The notes: generated by a model from the letters alone, not told the origin. A stretch of 64,000 nt of DNA from Sulfitobacter dubius (GCF_900113435.1 NZ_FOPG01000001.1:124001-188000), one strand, 5' to 3'; positions 28,164 to 36,887 are shown, numbered from the stretch's first letter. Numbers and translations are program-made.

Positions 28164-29128
28164 TCAGCGCCGAAAAGCTCTGCGAATTTGGCTTTGTTGG
28201 CTTCGGCATTTGCAAGGGCCTCGGCAGGGTCAAAGGCCATAAGCTTGATGTCTTCGCGGGCGGGGAACCCTTCGGGGACGCCCATACCGTCACGGGCAGG
28301 GATATAACCCATGTCCAGAACCAGTTCTTGGCCTTCAATGCTGAGCAGAAAGTCGACGAATTTCTCTGCGCCTTCGACGTTCTTGGCGGAAGACATGATC
28401 GCCACAGGTTCGGTCACATAGGAAACACCTTCTTCAGGGAAGACGAAATCAACCGGGGAGCCATCGGCTTTGTTGCGGATCGCGAGGAAGTCGACGACCA
28501 TGCCATATGGCTTTTCACCCGAAGCCACGGCCTTGAAAGTGCCGCCGTTGCCGCCCTGAGCGCGGGCCTCATTCGCGGCGAGGTTTTCGTAATACTCCCA
28601 GCCCAAAGTCTCATCGCCGGTCAGCGTGGCAAGGTGGATCAGCGCGGCACCGGAATAAAGTGGCGAGGGCATTGCGATTTGCCCTTTGATGGAAGCGTCT
28701 GACAGGTCTTTCCAAGAGGTCGGCGCGGTCTCGACTCCTGTGTTGTAGACGACCCCGGTGGTGATCAATTTGGTCGAATGGTAATAGCCTTCGGCAGAAT
28801 GCAACGCCGCGTCATAGTCACCGGCTTCGGGCGATTGGTAGGCGGTCAAAAGACCTTCCTGTGCCATGCCTTCCAGCGTCACAGTATCGGCGATCAGCAG
28901 GACATCGGGCTGCGGGTTGCCTGCCTCAATCTCGGCACGCAGGCGGGCCATCAATTTGGTTGTACCATCGCGGACCCAATCAACTTCGGTGCCGGGGTTG
29001 GCAGCCATAAAGGCATCAACGGTCCGCTGCGCATCGGCATTGGGTTGCGAGGTATAAAGAGTGATCGTATCGGCCATGGCCGTGCTGGCCAAAAGCGCGA
29101 AAGCGGTGGATGTGACGAAGGACTTCAT
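28160..29128 (-). CDS. ABC importer periplasmic binding protein (AfuA/FbpA-like)
   Basis: The 322-residue protein has a signal peptide (MKSFVTSTAFALLASTAMA-D) and the two-lobe fold typical of the FbpA/FutA superfamily: TLYTSQPNADAQRTVDAF near the start and GVVYNTGVETAPTSW, KGQIAMPSPLYSGAA in the middle. I do not see the paired tyrosines that bind ferric iron in true FbpA proteins, which agrees with an organic ligand. AfuA, a relative, is known to bind hexose and heptose phosphates. It is the first gene of the six-gene operon, with TAGGAG before the ATG and a palindromic operator candidate in its leader. Confidence 0.87.
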   Translation of the reverse strand: MKSFVTSTAFALLASTAMADTITLYTSQPNADAQRTVDAFMAANPGTEVDWVRDGTTKLMARLRAEIEAGNPQPDVLLIADTVTLEGMAQEGLLTAYQSPEAGDYDAALHSAEGYYHSTKLITTGVVYNTGVETAPTSWKDLSDASIKGQIAMPSPLYSGAALIHLATLTGDETLGWEYYENLAANEARAQGGNGGTFKAVASGEKPYGMVVDFLAIRNKADGSPVDFVFPEEGVSYVTEPVAIMSSAKNVEGAEKFVDFLLSIEGQELVLDMGYIPARDGMGVPEGFPAREDIKLMAFDPAEALANAEANKAKFAELFGAE

Positions 29129-29149
29129 GGGATGCTCCTAGGGTTTTAA

Positions 29150-29163
29150 CTTTCGAACGAAAG
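29150..29163. promoter_or_regulatory. Perfect palindrome, candidate GlpR-type operator
   Basis: CTTTCG-AA-CGAAAG, a 6-2-6 perfect dyad, lies 22 bases upstream of the binding-protein ATG, inside the 164-base gap shared with the divergent DeoR/GlpR gene. DeoR-family repressors of the GlpR type often bind sites built around TTCG/CGAA half-sites. Its place close to the start codon fits repression of the importer operon. Confidence 0.5.
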
Positions 29164-29292
29164 CAGTTCACATGAGCCTTATCCCTGAGAAGTTTGACGG
29201 TTTTGTAACAGTTAGTTGAAACTTTTATTTATATTGCGAGATTCAAAAACTTTTCCTAACCTGCCGGAAAGTTTGAGAATTTTTCAAAGGAA

Positions 29293-30063
29293 ATGACCGT
29301 GCGACGGGAAGTAACCCAGCGAAGAGATGAGATTATCGCGCTCCTGTCTAAGAGCGAGACTCTGTCGGCGATCGAGCTTTCGTCCGAGCTTGCCGTTTCG
29401 GTGCAAACCATACGAGCGGACCTGCGCGATCTTGATGAAGCGGGGCTTGTCCAGCGCCGCAACGGCAATGCGCGGCTGCGGCAGCAGAGTGAGAACATCG
29501 GCTATCTGCCTCGCGAAAGCATCGCGCGACAGGAAAAGCAGCGCATCGCTTTGGTGGTCAAAAGTCTGATTCCAGATGGCGCACGGGTGGCGTTGGGGAC
29601 CGGCACAACAGTGGAAACCTGCGCCCGGTTTCTGGCTTCGCACAATGACCTTTTCGTCGCATCCAATAGCATCCACGCCGTCTGCGCCCTGCAACAAGCC
29701 CCCGGCGTTGCCGTTGAACTGGCAGGCGGAACCGTAAGAATGCGCGATCTGGATATGATCGGCACGCCTGCGCTTGAATTCTTTGCAAAGTACCGCGTCG
29801 ATTACGCGGTTTTTAGCTGCGGGGGTCTGTCCGAAGAGGGCATGGTGATGGACTATAACGCTGACGAAATGAGCGCACGCAAGGCCATCGCGAGCTGCGG
29901 CAAAAAGAGCATTCTGGTGATGGACAGCACCAAGAACCGATTAGATTTGGCATTTCAGATGGGCCACCTCTGGGACGTTGATATCGTGGTGACAGGCGCA
30001 AGGTTTTCGCCGCCTGTTATGGAAAGTTGTGCGCGGCATGGCTGCGAAGTCATTCGCGTATGA
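29293..30063 (+). CDS. DeoR/GlpR-family transcriptional regulator
   Basis: The 256-residue protein has an N-terminal DeoR winged helix-turn-helix (residues about 5-60, with LSAIELSSELAVSVQTIRADLRDL split around the recognition helix) and a C-terminal sugar-phosphate-sensing DeoRC domain (VALGTGTTVETCARFL, ELAGGTVR, FSCGGLSEEGMV). AAAGGA precedes the ATG. The family senses phosphorylated sugars or glycerol phosphate. It is divergent from the six-gene importer/hydrolase operon and is probably its repressor; it also faces the convergent sugar ABC operon. Confidence 0.9.
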   Translation: MTVRREVTQRRDEIIALLSKSETLSAIELSSELAVSVQTIRADLRDLDEAGLVQRRNGNARLRQQSENIGYLPRESIARQEKQRIALVVKSLIPDGARVALGTGTTVETCARFLASHNDLFVASNSIHAVCALQQAPGVAVELAGGTVRMRDLDMIGTPALEFFAKYRVDYAVFSCGGLSEEGMVMDYNADEMSARKAIASCGKKSILVMDSTKNRLDLAFQMGHLWDVDIVVTGARFSPPVMESCARHGCEVIRV

Positions 30064-30083
30064 CCGGGTTATTGGGCGGTTTC

Positions 30084-30112
30084 GCCCCGTCCGGCTGAAA
30101 GCAGAACGGGGC
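30084..30112. terminator. Hairpin between convergent GlpR-type and UgpC-type genes
   Basis: GCCCCGT pairs with ACGGGGC around a 15-base loop that can itself pair weakly (GC-TGAAA-GC). It starts 20 bases after the regulator stop and lies 22 bases beyond the ATPase stop. Confidence 0.5.
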
Positions 30113-30134
30113 AGGGCCGCTAAACCGAAAAGCC

Positions 30135-31232
30135 TTAGTTCAGACGCAGCCCCGTATCGGGCGCAAAATACGAGACTTTACCCAGATCAAAGGCCAATCG
30201 CTGCTTTATGCCCGGCGCAGCGGTGGTTTCCGCGTGCAGCCGCGCGGTGACATGTTTGCCGCCCAACTCCATGACCGCATAGGTGTCTGCGCCCGCAGGC
30301 TCTACGATGTCGATGACGCAATCGGCCTCTTGCGAATCCGGGCCGGAATGCGCGTTTGCATCGGCGATGTTTTCGGGGCGGACACCGATAATCACATCCT
30401 CTGGCAGGCTGAGGTTTTTGCGGTCGGTCAAAACCATTGACCCGCCCGATTTGCGCGCGATTTCGATTGTTGTTCCGGCGCTACCGGACCGTGCCTTTGC
30501 CGGGATCAGGTTCATCGCCGGGCTGCCCATGAAATCTGCGACGAATAGGTTCGCCGGATGGTTGTAGATCTCTGCAGGCGTGCCGATCTGCTGAATGACA
30601 CCGCCCTTCATGACGACGATTTTGGTGGCCAGCGTCATCGCTTCGATCTGGTCGTGCGTCACATAGACCATCGACGCACCAAGCCGCTGGTGTAGGGATT
30701 TGATCTCGGTCCGCATCTCGACCCGTAACTTGGCATCGAGGTTGGAAAGCGGCTCATCAAAGAGGAACAGCTTGGGGTCGCGCACCAAGGCACGGCCCAT
30801 GGCGACGCGCTGGCGCTGGCCACCCGAGAGATGGCCGGGTTTACGGTTAAGCAGTGGTTCGATCTGCAATTGCTGCGCCACATGGGCGAGCTTTTCGGCC
30901 TGCGTGACCTGATCAACGCCGCGCACCTTCATGCCGAAAGTGATGTTTTTTGCGACGGTCATCGTCGGGTAAAGCGCGTAGGATTGGAACACCATCGCGA
31001 TGTCGCGGTCTTTGGGACTGACGCTGGTCATGTCGCGCCCACCGATGCGGACCTCGCCGCCGCTGATCGGCTCCAGCCCAGCAATACAGTTGAGCAGGGT
31101 CGACTTGCCACAGCCCGAAGGGCCGACCAGCACAAGAAAATCCCCCTGTTCAATCGCCACATTGATGTCCTTGAGGATCTCAACCGTGCCATAGCTTTTG
31201 AACAGATTGTTGATTTCGAGGATCGGGGCCAT
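30135..31232 (-). CDS. Sugar ABC importer ATP-binding protein (UgpC/MalK family)
   Basis: The 365-residue ATPase has Walker A GPSGCGKSTLLN, signature LSGGQRQRVAMGRAL, Walker B LFLFDEPLSNLDA, H-loop VTHDQIEAMTLA and a C-terminal OB/TOBE domain (GVRPENI). It belongs to the CUT1 sugar-importer family (UgpC, MalK, MsmK). It is the last gene of a four-gene operon running leftwards from 34300 and powers the two permeases upstream. The C-terminal regulatory domain is complete in length. Confidence 0.93.
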   Translation of the reverse strand: MAPILEINNLFKSYGTVEILKDINVAIEQGDFLVLVGPSGCGKSTLLNCIAGLEPISGGEVRIGGRDMTSVSPKDRDIAMVFQSYALYPTMTVAKNITFGMKVRGVDQVTQAEKLAHVAQQLQIEPLLNRKPGHLSGGQRQRVAMGRALVRDPKLFLFDEPLSNLDAKLRVEMRTEIKSLHQRLGASMVYVTHDQIEAMTLATKIVVMKGGVIQQIGTPAEIYNHPANLFVADFMGSPAMNLIPAKARSGSAGTTIEIARKSGGSMVLTDRKNLSLPEDVIIGVRPENIADANAHSGPDSQEADCVIDIVEPAGADTYAVMELGGKHVTARLHAETTAAPGIKQRLAFDLGKVSYFAPDTGLRLN

Positions 31233-31236
31233 TGAT

Positions 31237-32136
31237 TTATCCTTTCACGGAACCGGCGGTCAGGCCGCGGACAAAGTATTTCCCGGCAATCACATAGACG
31301 AGAAGTGTCGGCAGTCCGGCGATGATCGCGGCGGCCATGTCGACGTTGTAGGCTTTGATGCCGGTGGTCGAATTGACGATATTGTTTAGCGCCACGGTCA
31401 CCGGCTGCGTACCGGCCTGACTGAATGAGACGCCAAAGAGGAAGTCGTTCCAAATTTGGGTGAATTGCCAGATCACGGTCACCACGATGATCGGCAAGGA
31501 CAGCGGCAGGAAGATCGACCAGAAGATGCGGAAAAACCCTGCGCCATCCACCTTGGCCGCCTTTGTCAGTTCTGACGGGATCGAAACATAGTAGTTGCGG
31601 AAAAACAGCGTGGTGAAACCCAACCCATAGATCACATGGACAAAGATCAGCCCCGGAATTGTGCCTGCCATACCGATCAGCCCCAGCACCCGCGCCATCG
31701 GCAGAAGCACCACCTGAAAAGGGATGAAGCAGCCAAAGAGCATCAGTGAGAAGAACAGGTTCGCGCCGCGAAAATTCCATTGTGCCACGACATAGCCGTT
31801 CATCGCGCCCAGCAGGGTGGAAATCACCACTGCCGGAATGGCGATGAGGACAGAGTTCCAGAAAAACGGCCGCACCCCTTCGCATTGGATACCGGTGCAG
31901 GCCTCTGACCATGCCGTGCGCCATGCGGCGAAGGTCACGTCGCGGGGCAGGGCGATCAGATCGCCTGTGCGGATTTCCTCAAGGCTTTTCAGTGAGGTAG
32001 TCAACATTACGAAAAGCGGTAGCAAATAGAACAGCGCAAAAAGCAGCAGCAAGATATACAGCATCCACCGCAGGATCAGCCTGCCTGTCCGGCCTTCAGC
32101 CTGATGCGGGGTCTGCGCGAGGGAAAGATCAACCAT
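31237..32136 (-). CDS. Carbohydrate ABC permease (CUT1, MalG-like)
   Basis: The 299-residue protein has six membrane segments and the C-terminal EAA loop YYVSIPSELTKAAKVDGAGFFRIFWSIFLPL region (key residues ELTKAAKVDGAG), ending with the short basic tail common to this family (FVRGLTAGSVKG). It lies 4 bases before the ATPase gene and overlaps the partner permease gene by 8 bases. Together they form the membrane channel of a monosaccharide-type importer; family similarity points to glucose/mannose-type systems, but the sugar is not proven. Confidence 0.92.
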   Translation of the reverse strand: MVDLSLAQTPHQAEGRTGRLILRWMLYILLLLFALFYLLPLFVMLTTSLKSLEEIRTGDLIALPRDVTFAAWRTAWSEACTGIQCEGVRPFFWNSVLIAIPAVVISTLLGAMNGYVVAQWNFRGANLFFSLMLFGCFIPFQVVLLPMARVLGLIGMAGTIPGLIFVHVIYGLGFTTLFFRNYYVSIPSELTKAAKVDGAGFFRIFWSIFLPLSLPIIVVTVIWQFTQIWNDFLFGVSFSQAGTQPVTVALNNIVNSTTGIKAYNVDMAAAIIAGLPTLLVYVIAGKYFVRGLTAGSVKG

Positions 32137-33001
32137 CTTTGGACCTCAATTCAGAATAAAGATAAGGCACGACGATAGAGAATACGACGAGCATCATAAT
32201 CATGGCCGAGCTTGCCGCTTGCCCGATATCCCCGCGCGAAAACGCCATGGCGTACATGTAGGTGGCGGGCAGATCAGTGGCATAGCCCGGGCCTCCGCCG
32301 GTCAGAGCGATGACCAGATCAAAGCTTTTGACTGCAAGGTGCGACAGCACGATAAAGGCCGACAGGAAAATCGGTGCCATCGCCGGGATGATGATCGCGG
32401 TATAAACGCGCCATGTCGGGATGCCATCGACCTGAGCGGCCTTGATGATTTCCCCATCTACCGAACGCAGCCCGGCGAGAAATAACGCCATGACGAAGCC
32501 AGAGCTTTGCCAGATCGCCGCAAGTACGATGGTGTAAATTGCCTTGTCGGGGTCAACCAACCAGTCGAAGGTAAAGTTCTCAAACCCCCAGCCGCGCACC
32601 ATGGCCTCCAACCCCAAACCGGGGTTCAGGATCCATTTCCACGCGGTGCCGGTCACGATCATCGACAGCGCCATGGGGTAGAGGTAAATCGTACGGATCG
32701 CACCTTCGGTGCGGATGTTCTGATCCAGCAGGATCGCCAGCGCGAGACCCAGCACCATCGCGATCACGATGAACAGCGTCCCGAATACAAAGAGATTGCC
32801 AAAGGCCGTTTCCCACCGCGGAGAGGCAAAGAGCCGTTCGTATTGGATGAAACCTTCGATCTCGTATTTCGGCAACAGCCGCGAGCGCGTCAGCGATACC
32901 CAAGCCGTCCAAGCGATAAAGCCGTAGACGAAGATCAGAACGGCGATGAACGAGGGCGCCAGAACCAGTTTGGGGGTGTTTTCTTCAAGCCACTTGATCA
33001 T
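32129..33001 (-). CDS. Sugar ABC permease (CUT1, MalF/UgpA-like)
   Basis: The 290-residue protein has six membrane segments and the EAA loop SVDGEIIKAAQVDGIPTWRV, followed by the conserved IIIPAMAP. It is the partner of the adjacent MalG-like permease (8-base overlap). The N-terminal segment NTPKLVLAPSFIAVLIFVYG is typical of the group. It sits 54 bases after the binding-protein gene. Confidence 0.92.
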   Translation of the reverse strand: MIKWLEENTPKLVLAPSFIAVLIFVYGFIAWTAWVSLTRSRLLPKYEIEGFIQYERLFASPRWETAFGNLFVFGTLFIVIAMVLGLALAILLDQNIRTEGAIRTIYLYPMALSMIVTGTAWKWILNPGLGLEAMVRGWGFENFTFDWLVDPDKAIYTIVLAAIWQSSGFVMALFLAGLRSVDGEIIKAAQVDGIPTWRVYTAIIIPAMAPIFLSAFIVLSHLAVKSFDLVIALTGGGPGYATDLPATYMYAMAFSRGDIGQAASSAMIMMLVVFSIVVPYLYSELRSKDG

Positions 33002-33055
33002 GTGAATGTCCCGAATTGGCCTGCCCCCACAAATGCGCGGGGGCAGGAGCAGGCG

Positions 33056-34300
33056 TTACATGCTGTTGGCGATACCGTCGGCAAGCATCTGAACCGCATC
33101 GGCAGATGACATGTCCGAGTTGAAATGTGCAGTCACGACATCTGTGATCGCACCAGCCTGCGCGCCGCGCAGCGCCATGCCATGGGCATAGCTTGGCAGC
33201 AGCGCATCACTGTCAGAACTGGCTTGCATGTCATCGGCGGACAGACGGGCGCAATCGTCAAATTCATCCAGCGCTACATCGGTGCGGGCAGGGATCGACC
33301 CTTTGTTGAGGTTGAACACCTTTTGAAAGTTCTGCCCGACAACCAATTCAGCCAGAAGTTCTTGGCCAGCCTTTTTATCATCGCCGTCCACGTCGAACAT
33401 TGCAAAGCTGTCGACGTTATAAAGGAAACCTTCGCCCGGTGCAGAAGCGCAGAGGAAGTCTTCGCCGGGCACCTTGCCCGCAGCCATGAATTCACCCTTG
33501 GCCCAGTCGCCCATGATCTGGAAAGCGGCCTCTCCGTTCATGACCATGGACGTGGCAAGGTTCCAGTCGCGGCCAGAGAAGTTGCTGTCGACATAGCCGC
33601 GCAGGGTGCGCATTTGGTCGAACACCGCGATCATCGCGTCCGACGTGAGGGTTTCGTTGTCGAGTTCAACAAAGGCTTTGCGGTAGCCGTCTGGCCCAAG
33701 GATGCCTAGGGCGACTGCCTCGAAAATCGTAGCGTCTTGCCAAGCCTGCCCACCGTGCGCGAGGGGGATGATCCCGGCCTCCTGCAGCTTGTCGGCGGCG
33801 GCGTTGAATTCATCCCATGTGGTGGGCATCTCGATGCCATTGGCGTTCAGCACCTCGGCATTCGCCCAAATCCAGTCGACCCGGTGCACGTTGACCGGCG
33901 CAGCACACCATGTGCCCTCGCATTTCATATGCCCAGCGATGGAGGCGGGCAGCACAGTTTCCCAATCGTTCGCCTCGGCGACCGAAGAAATATCGGCCAG
34001 AACGCCTTCTTCGTACCATTCCTGAATGGCGGGGCCCTTAAGTTGGACGGCCGTTGGTGCGTTGCCTGACAGCACTCGGGCGCGCAGAGCGGTCATTGCC
34101 GCGTCACCGCCGCCGCCAGCCACCGGCATATCGGTCCAGCTGCCGCCTTTGTCGGCGAATTCTTTTTGCAAAACGGCGACGGATTTCGCTTCGCCGCCAG
34201 ATGTCCAATAGTGCAGCACCTCGGCTGTCGGCTCGGCGAGGGCCGAAGTCGCGACAATCATCGACAGGGCAGAGACCGCCCCGGTTACATAGGTATTCAT
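33056..34300 (-). CDS. Sugar ABC binding protein (CUT1; GtsA/glucose-type)
   Basis: From ATG 34300 (MNTYVTGAVSALS) the protein is 414 residues, with a signal peptide ending ATSALA-EP and a mature start VLHYWTSGGEAKSVAVL that closely fits the glucose/mannose-binding GtsA-like group. GGGAGGA precedes this ATG; an open frame continues upstream but lacks a signal peptide. The binding-protein, two-permease and ATPase order is standard for a CUT1 importer. The divergent two-component system next door resembles the Pseudomonas GtrS/GltR arrangement that controls glucose uptake, which supports a hexose substrate. Confidence 0.88.
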   Translation of the reverse strand: MNTYVTGAVSALSMIVATSALAEPTAEVLHYWTSGGEAKSVAVLQKEFADKGGSWTDMPVAGGGGDAAMTALRARVLSGNAPTAVQLKGPAIQEWYEEGVLADISSVAEANDWETVLPASIAGHMKCEGTWCAAPVNVHRVDWIWANAEVLNANGIEMPTTWDEFNAAADKLQEAGIIPLAHGGQAWQDATIFEAVALGILGPDGYRKAFVELDNETLTSDAMIAVFDQMRTLRGYVDSNFSGRDWNLATSMVMNGEAAFQIMGDWAKGEFMAAGKVPGEDFLCASAPGEGFLYNVDSFAMFDVDGDDKKAGQELLAELVVGQNFQKVFNLNKGSIPARTDVALDEFDDCARLSADDMQASSDSDALLPSYAHGMALRGAQAGAITDVVTAHFNSDMSSADAVQMLADGIANSM

Positions 34301-34524
34301 GATGTTTCCTCCCGTGGAAATGACGGCCCTCCCAGACCGGATGGCAGGAGATTGTCGCGGAAAAACACAGCTTGCAATGCGCAGGGCACAGCAAACCGGG
34401 CGCAACATGCAATTATTCTGTGCGCACGTTACAGCTTGTTACTTAGCCGTGGATTTTGTTGCATCATGGCGCTCAGACGGGGACAAGGCAGTGGTATCCC
34501 GCTGAGGGTAGAGGAGGAGAGCGG

Positions 34525-35262
34525 GTGACAATTCCGCGGATTTTGGTGGTCGATGATGATATAGAGATGCGGCAAATGATGACGCAATTTCTGCACAAGC
34601 ATGGGACGATCGCATTGCCCGCCGCAACGGAGGAAGAGGTCGCGGCTCATCTTGAGGGTGGGCGGGTCGATCTGATCCTGCTCGACGTGATGCTGGGGGA
34701 TGAAAGCGGGCTCGATATCTGTGGGCGCTTGCGGCAGGATCAAGACGTGCCAATCATCATGGTCTCGGCCCTGTCGGCGGACCATCAGCGGATGGAAGGC
34801 TATGCGGTAGGGGCCGATGACTATATCGCCAAGCCATTCAACCCTGAACTGCTGCTCGCACGGGTGAAGGCCGTGCTGCACCGCACGCGGCGGTCCTCTT
34901 CGCTGGTGCACCGCCGCAATACCAAGACTTTTACATTCGCAGGCTGGACCTATGATGCAAAACACAATGAGGCGCGCGCGCCCAGTGGGGTGCAGGTTTC
35001 GCTGTCTCGGCGCGAGACGGCGCTTTTGCGGGTGCTGCTTGCAAATCCGCATATCCCCCTGACCCGTGAAGAGATCGCCGCAGCACTTGATGTAACAGGC
35101 GAGGCAGGACCGCAGGGCGATGGGCTGGGCCGCGCCATTGACGTTTTGGTCGGGCGGCTGCGCGCTAAAATCGAAGTCGACCCGAAACACCCCTTATTCC
35201 TGAGAACGGAACGCGGGGTTGGCTATGTCTTTGCCGTCGATGTAATGGAACACGACAGGTGA
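34525..35262 (+). CDS. OmpR-family response regulator
   Basis: From GTG 34525 the protein is 245 residues: a receiver domain with the acidic pocket DDD at residues 10-12, phosphoacceptor D54 in ILLDVMLGDE, and K in AKPFNPELL; then a winged-helix DNA-binding domain (about 150-243) ending RTERGVGYVF. GAGGAGGA at 34511-34518 fixes the GTG start; the frame upstream of it is not family-like. It overlaps the kinase gene by 4 bases and is divergent from the sugar importer, which it probably regulates. Confidence 0.92.
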   Translation: MTIPRILVVDDDIEMRQMMTQFLHKHGTIALPAATEEEVAAHLEGGRVDLILLDVMLGDESGLDICGRLRQDQDVPIIMVSALSADHQRMEGYAVGADDYIAKPFNPELLLARVKAVLHRTRRSSSLVHRRNTKTFTFAGWTYDAKHNEARAPSGVQVSLSRRETALLRVLLANPHIPLTREEIAAALDVTGEAGPQGDGLGRAIDVLVGRLRAKIEVDPKHPLFLRTERGVGYVFAVDVMEHDR

Positions 35263-36707
35263 TCCAGCGCCGCAGCCTACGGGTGATTGGCAGCTTGCTT
35301 GTCATCACGGCCTTTCTTTCCGGTGGGATTGCCGTGTGGCTATGGAGCCATTCTAACGCAAGCTGGCGGGCACATCAGGAACGTGCCTATGTCGCGGGGA
35401 TCAACCTTTACTACGCCGTACAAAACGGCACCGTACCGGCGGAGGAGGTGCAAATCCGCCCCCTCAGCGCTGAGGATCAGGCCCGCGCCGCGCACGGGGC
35501 CTTCCGCCAGATTTCTCACGCCCCTCTCGCAGCGCGTGTCACTATTGTCCTGATCTCTGCCGATAGCGCGAACAGCCAGACCGGGGCGCCCCTGACCATG
35601 GCGATCCTGTCGCCCGATCTTACCTACAAGCTGGCCGAGATGCCCAATCGCGCCGATCAAACCGCGGCGGAGAAGACCGGAGAGGTCTTTCGTCTGGTGG
35701 CGTCCTATTGCTCTGATCCGGTTGTGCTGACCCAGATGGGCAGTGCGCCGTGGTTTGAGATCGACGCCGCGTCCGTGCTTAGCTGCGCCGCAGCCCCGGC
35801 TGATAATCGCATGTGGGCTGTCCTATTGGCCGTGCTGGCGATGGGGGTGACCCTCACCGTGGTGCTGAACCTCTCGGCTGAATTTTCGCAGTTTGCAGAG
35901 CAATTGCGCAGCCGCCGCCGCATCGGCGGCCCGGCGAGCTATGATCTGCCCGGCCCACAGGAGTTGCAGGACATCGTTTCGGCCGTAAACAGCTTTCTTG
36001 AAGATGAACGCCAACAATTGTCGAGCCGCGCCGCCGTTCTTTCTGGCGTGAGCCATGACCTTGGCACCCCCGCAACACGCCTGCGCCTGCGCAGCGCGCT
36101 TATTCCCGATGCGGAACTGCGCCAGAAACTTGAGGCCGATATCGACAGTATGACGGGGATCATCGAAAGCGTGCTGACCTATACGCGGGTCGAGATGAAC
36201 GTCGAAAAGCCACGCAAGCTTTCACTGGGCTCACTGATCGATTCCATCGTCGCTGATTATCAGGACACGGGCAGGGATGTGACCTTCCGCACAGGGTCGG
36301 ACATTGTCGTGCAGAGCGCCCGTTCGGTCTTTAGCGCGCGACAGGGGCAAAGCGTGTTTGCTGCCGACCGGGATGTCACTGTGATCGGGCGGCCCGTCTC
36401 ACTTGAGCGCGCGGTGACGAACCTGATTGAGAACGCGCTGAAATACGGTCGTCGTGCGATTGTCGCGCTCGAAGCTGACGCCCATACGGCGAGGATCATC
36501 ATCGAAGACGAAGGCTCTGAAAGCTCTGCTGCAGATATGGCGGCTCTCATGGCTCCGTTTCAGCGCGGGACCAATACGGCCACGATCGACGGCTATGGCC
36601 TTGGCCTTACGATTGTTGCGGCGATTGCGAAATTGCATGGCGGGTCGCTGTCCTTTGAAGACACGTCTGATGGCCTAGCTGCGTGCCTTGTGATCGACAG
36701 AGCGTGA
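35259..36707 (+). CDS. Membrane sensor histidine kinase
   Basis: The 482-residue protein starts at GTG 35259 in a GTGA overlap with the regulator. It has two membrane segments (about 8-30 and 186-204) flanking a periplasmic sensor domain, a linker/HAMP-like part (205-250), a HisKA domain with H266 in GVSHDLGTPATRLRLR and an HATPase domain (NLIENALKYG, GYGLGLTIV). Two oddities are visible: the H-box has Gly where Arg is usual (HDLRTP), and the G1 box reads DEGSES instead of DxGxG. The kinase could be weak or partly changed in ATP handling. It partners the upstream response regulator. Confidence 0.9.
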   Translation: MIQRRSLRVIGSLLVITAFLSGGIAVWLWSHSNASWRAHQERAYVAGINLYYAVQNGTVPAEEVQIRPLSAEDQARAAHGAFRQISHAPLAARVTIVLISADSANSQTGAPLTMAILSPDLTYKLAEMPNRADQTAAEKTGEVFRLVASYCSDPVVLTQMGSAPWFEIDAASVLSCAAAPADNRMWAVLLAVLAMGVTLTVVLNLSAEFSQFAEQLRSRRRIGGPASYDLPGPQELQDIVSAVNSFLEDERQQLSSRAAVLSGVSHDLGTPATRLRLRSALIPDAELRQKLEADIDSMTGIIESVLTYTRVEMNVEKPRKLSLGSLIDSIVADYQDTGRDVTFRTGSDIVVQSARSVFSARQGQSVFAADRDVTVIGRPVSLERAVTNLIENALKYGRRAIVALEADAHTARIIIEDEGSESSAADMAALMAPFQRGTNTATIDGYGLGLTIVAAIAKLHGGSLSFEDTSDGLAACLVIDRA

Positions 36708-36762
36708 TTTCGGTTTGCGCCGAGAGGAATGCCAAATCTGTGTAGGTCGGTTCAGGATCACC

Positions 36763-36836
36763 GACAGGTGCTGGCCTGTCAACGTGAATATGCTACAGGG
36801 TGGCAATCCAGAGACGAAGCACCGGAACACTCCGGT
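36763..36836 (+). promoter_or_regulatory. Two stem-loops in the leader before dusA
   Basis: GACAGG-TGCTGG-CCTGTC (36763-36780) and ACCGGA-ACAC-TCCGGT (36821-36836) are perfect 6-bp hairpins in the 180-base gap between the kinase stop and dusA. Either may end the kinase transcript or structure the dusA leader; neither has a T-tract. Confidence 0.35.
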
Positions 36837-36887
36837 AACCACGCAAAGCGCGCCATATGAGATTTGGTCGGTGTTGAGGTTGAGATA

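Noticed and set aside
25420-29128. Ferric iron importer (FbpABC) as the name of the ABC system
   Set aside because: The binding protein lacks an evident iron-binding tyrosine pair and the downstream genes are phosphate-ester hydrolases with a GlpR-type regulator, which do not fit iron uptake.
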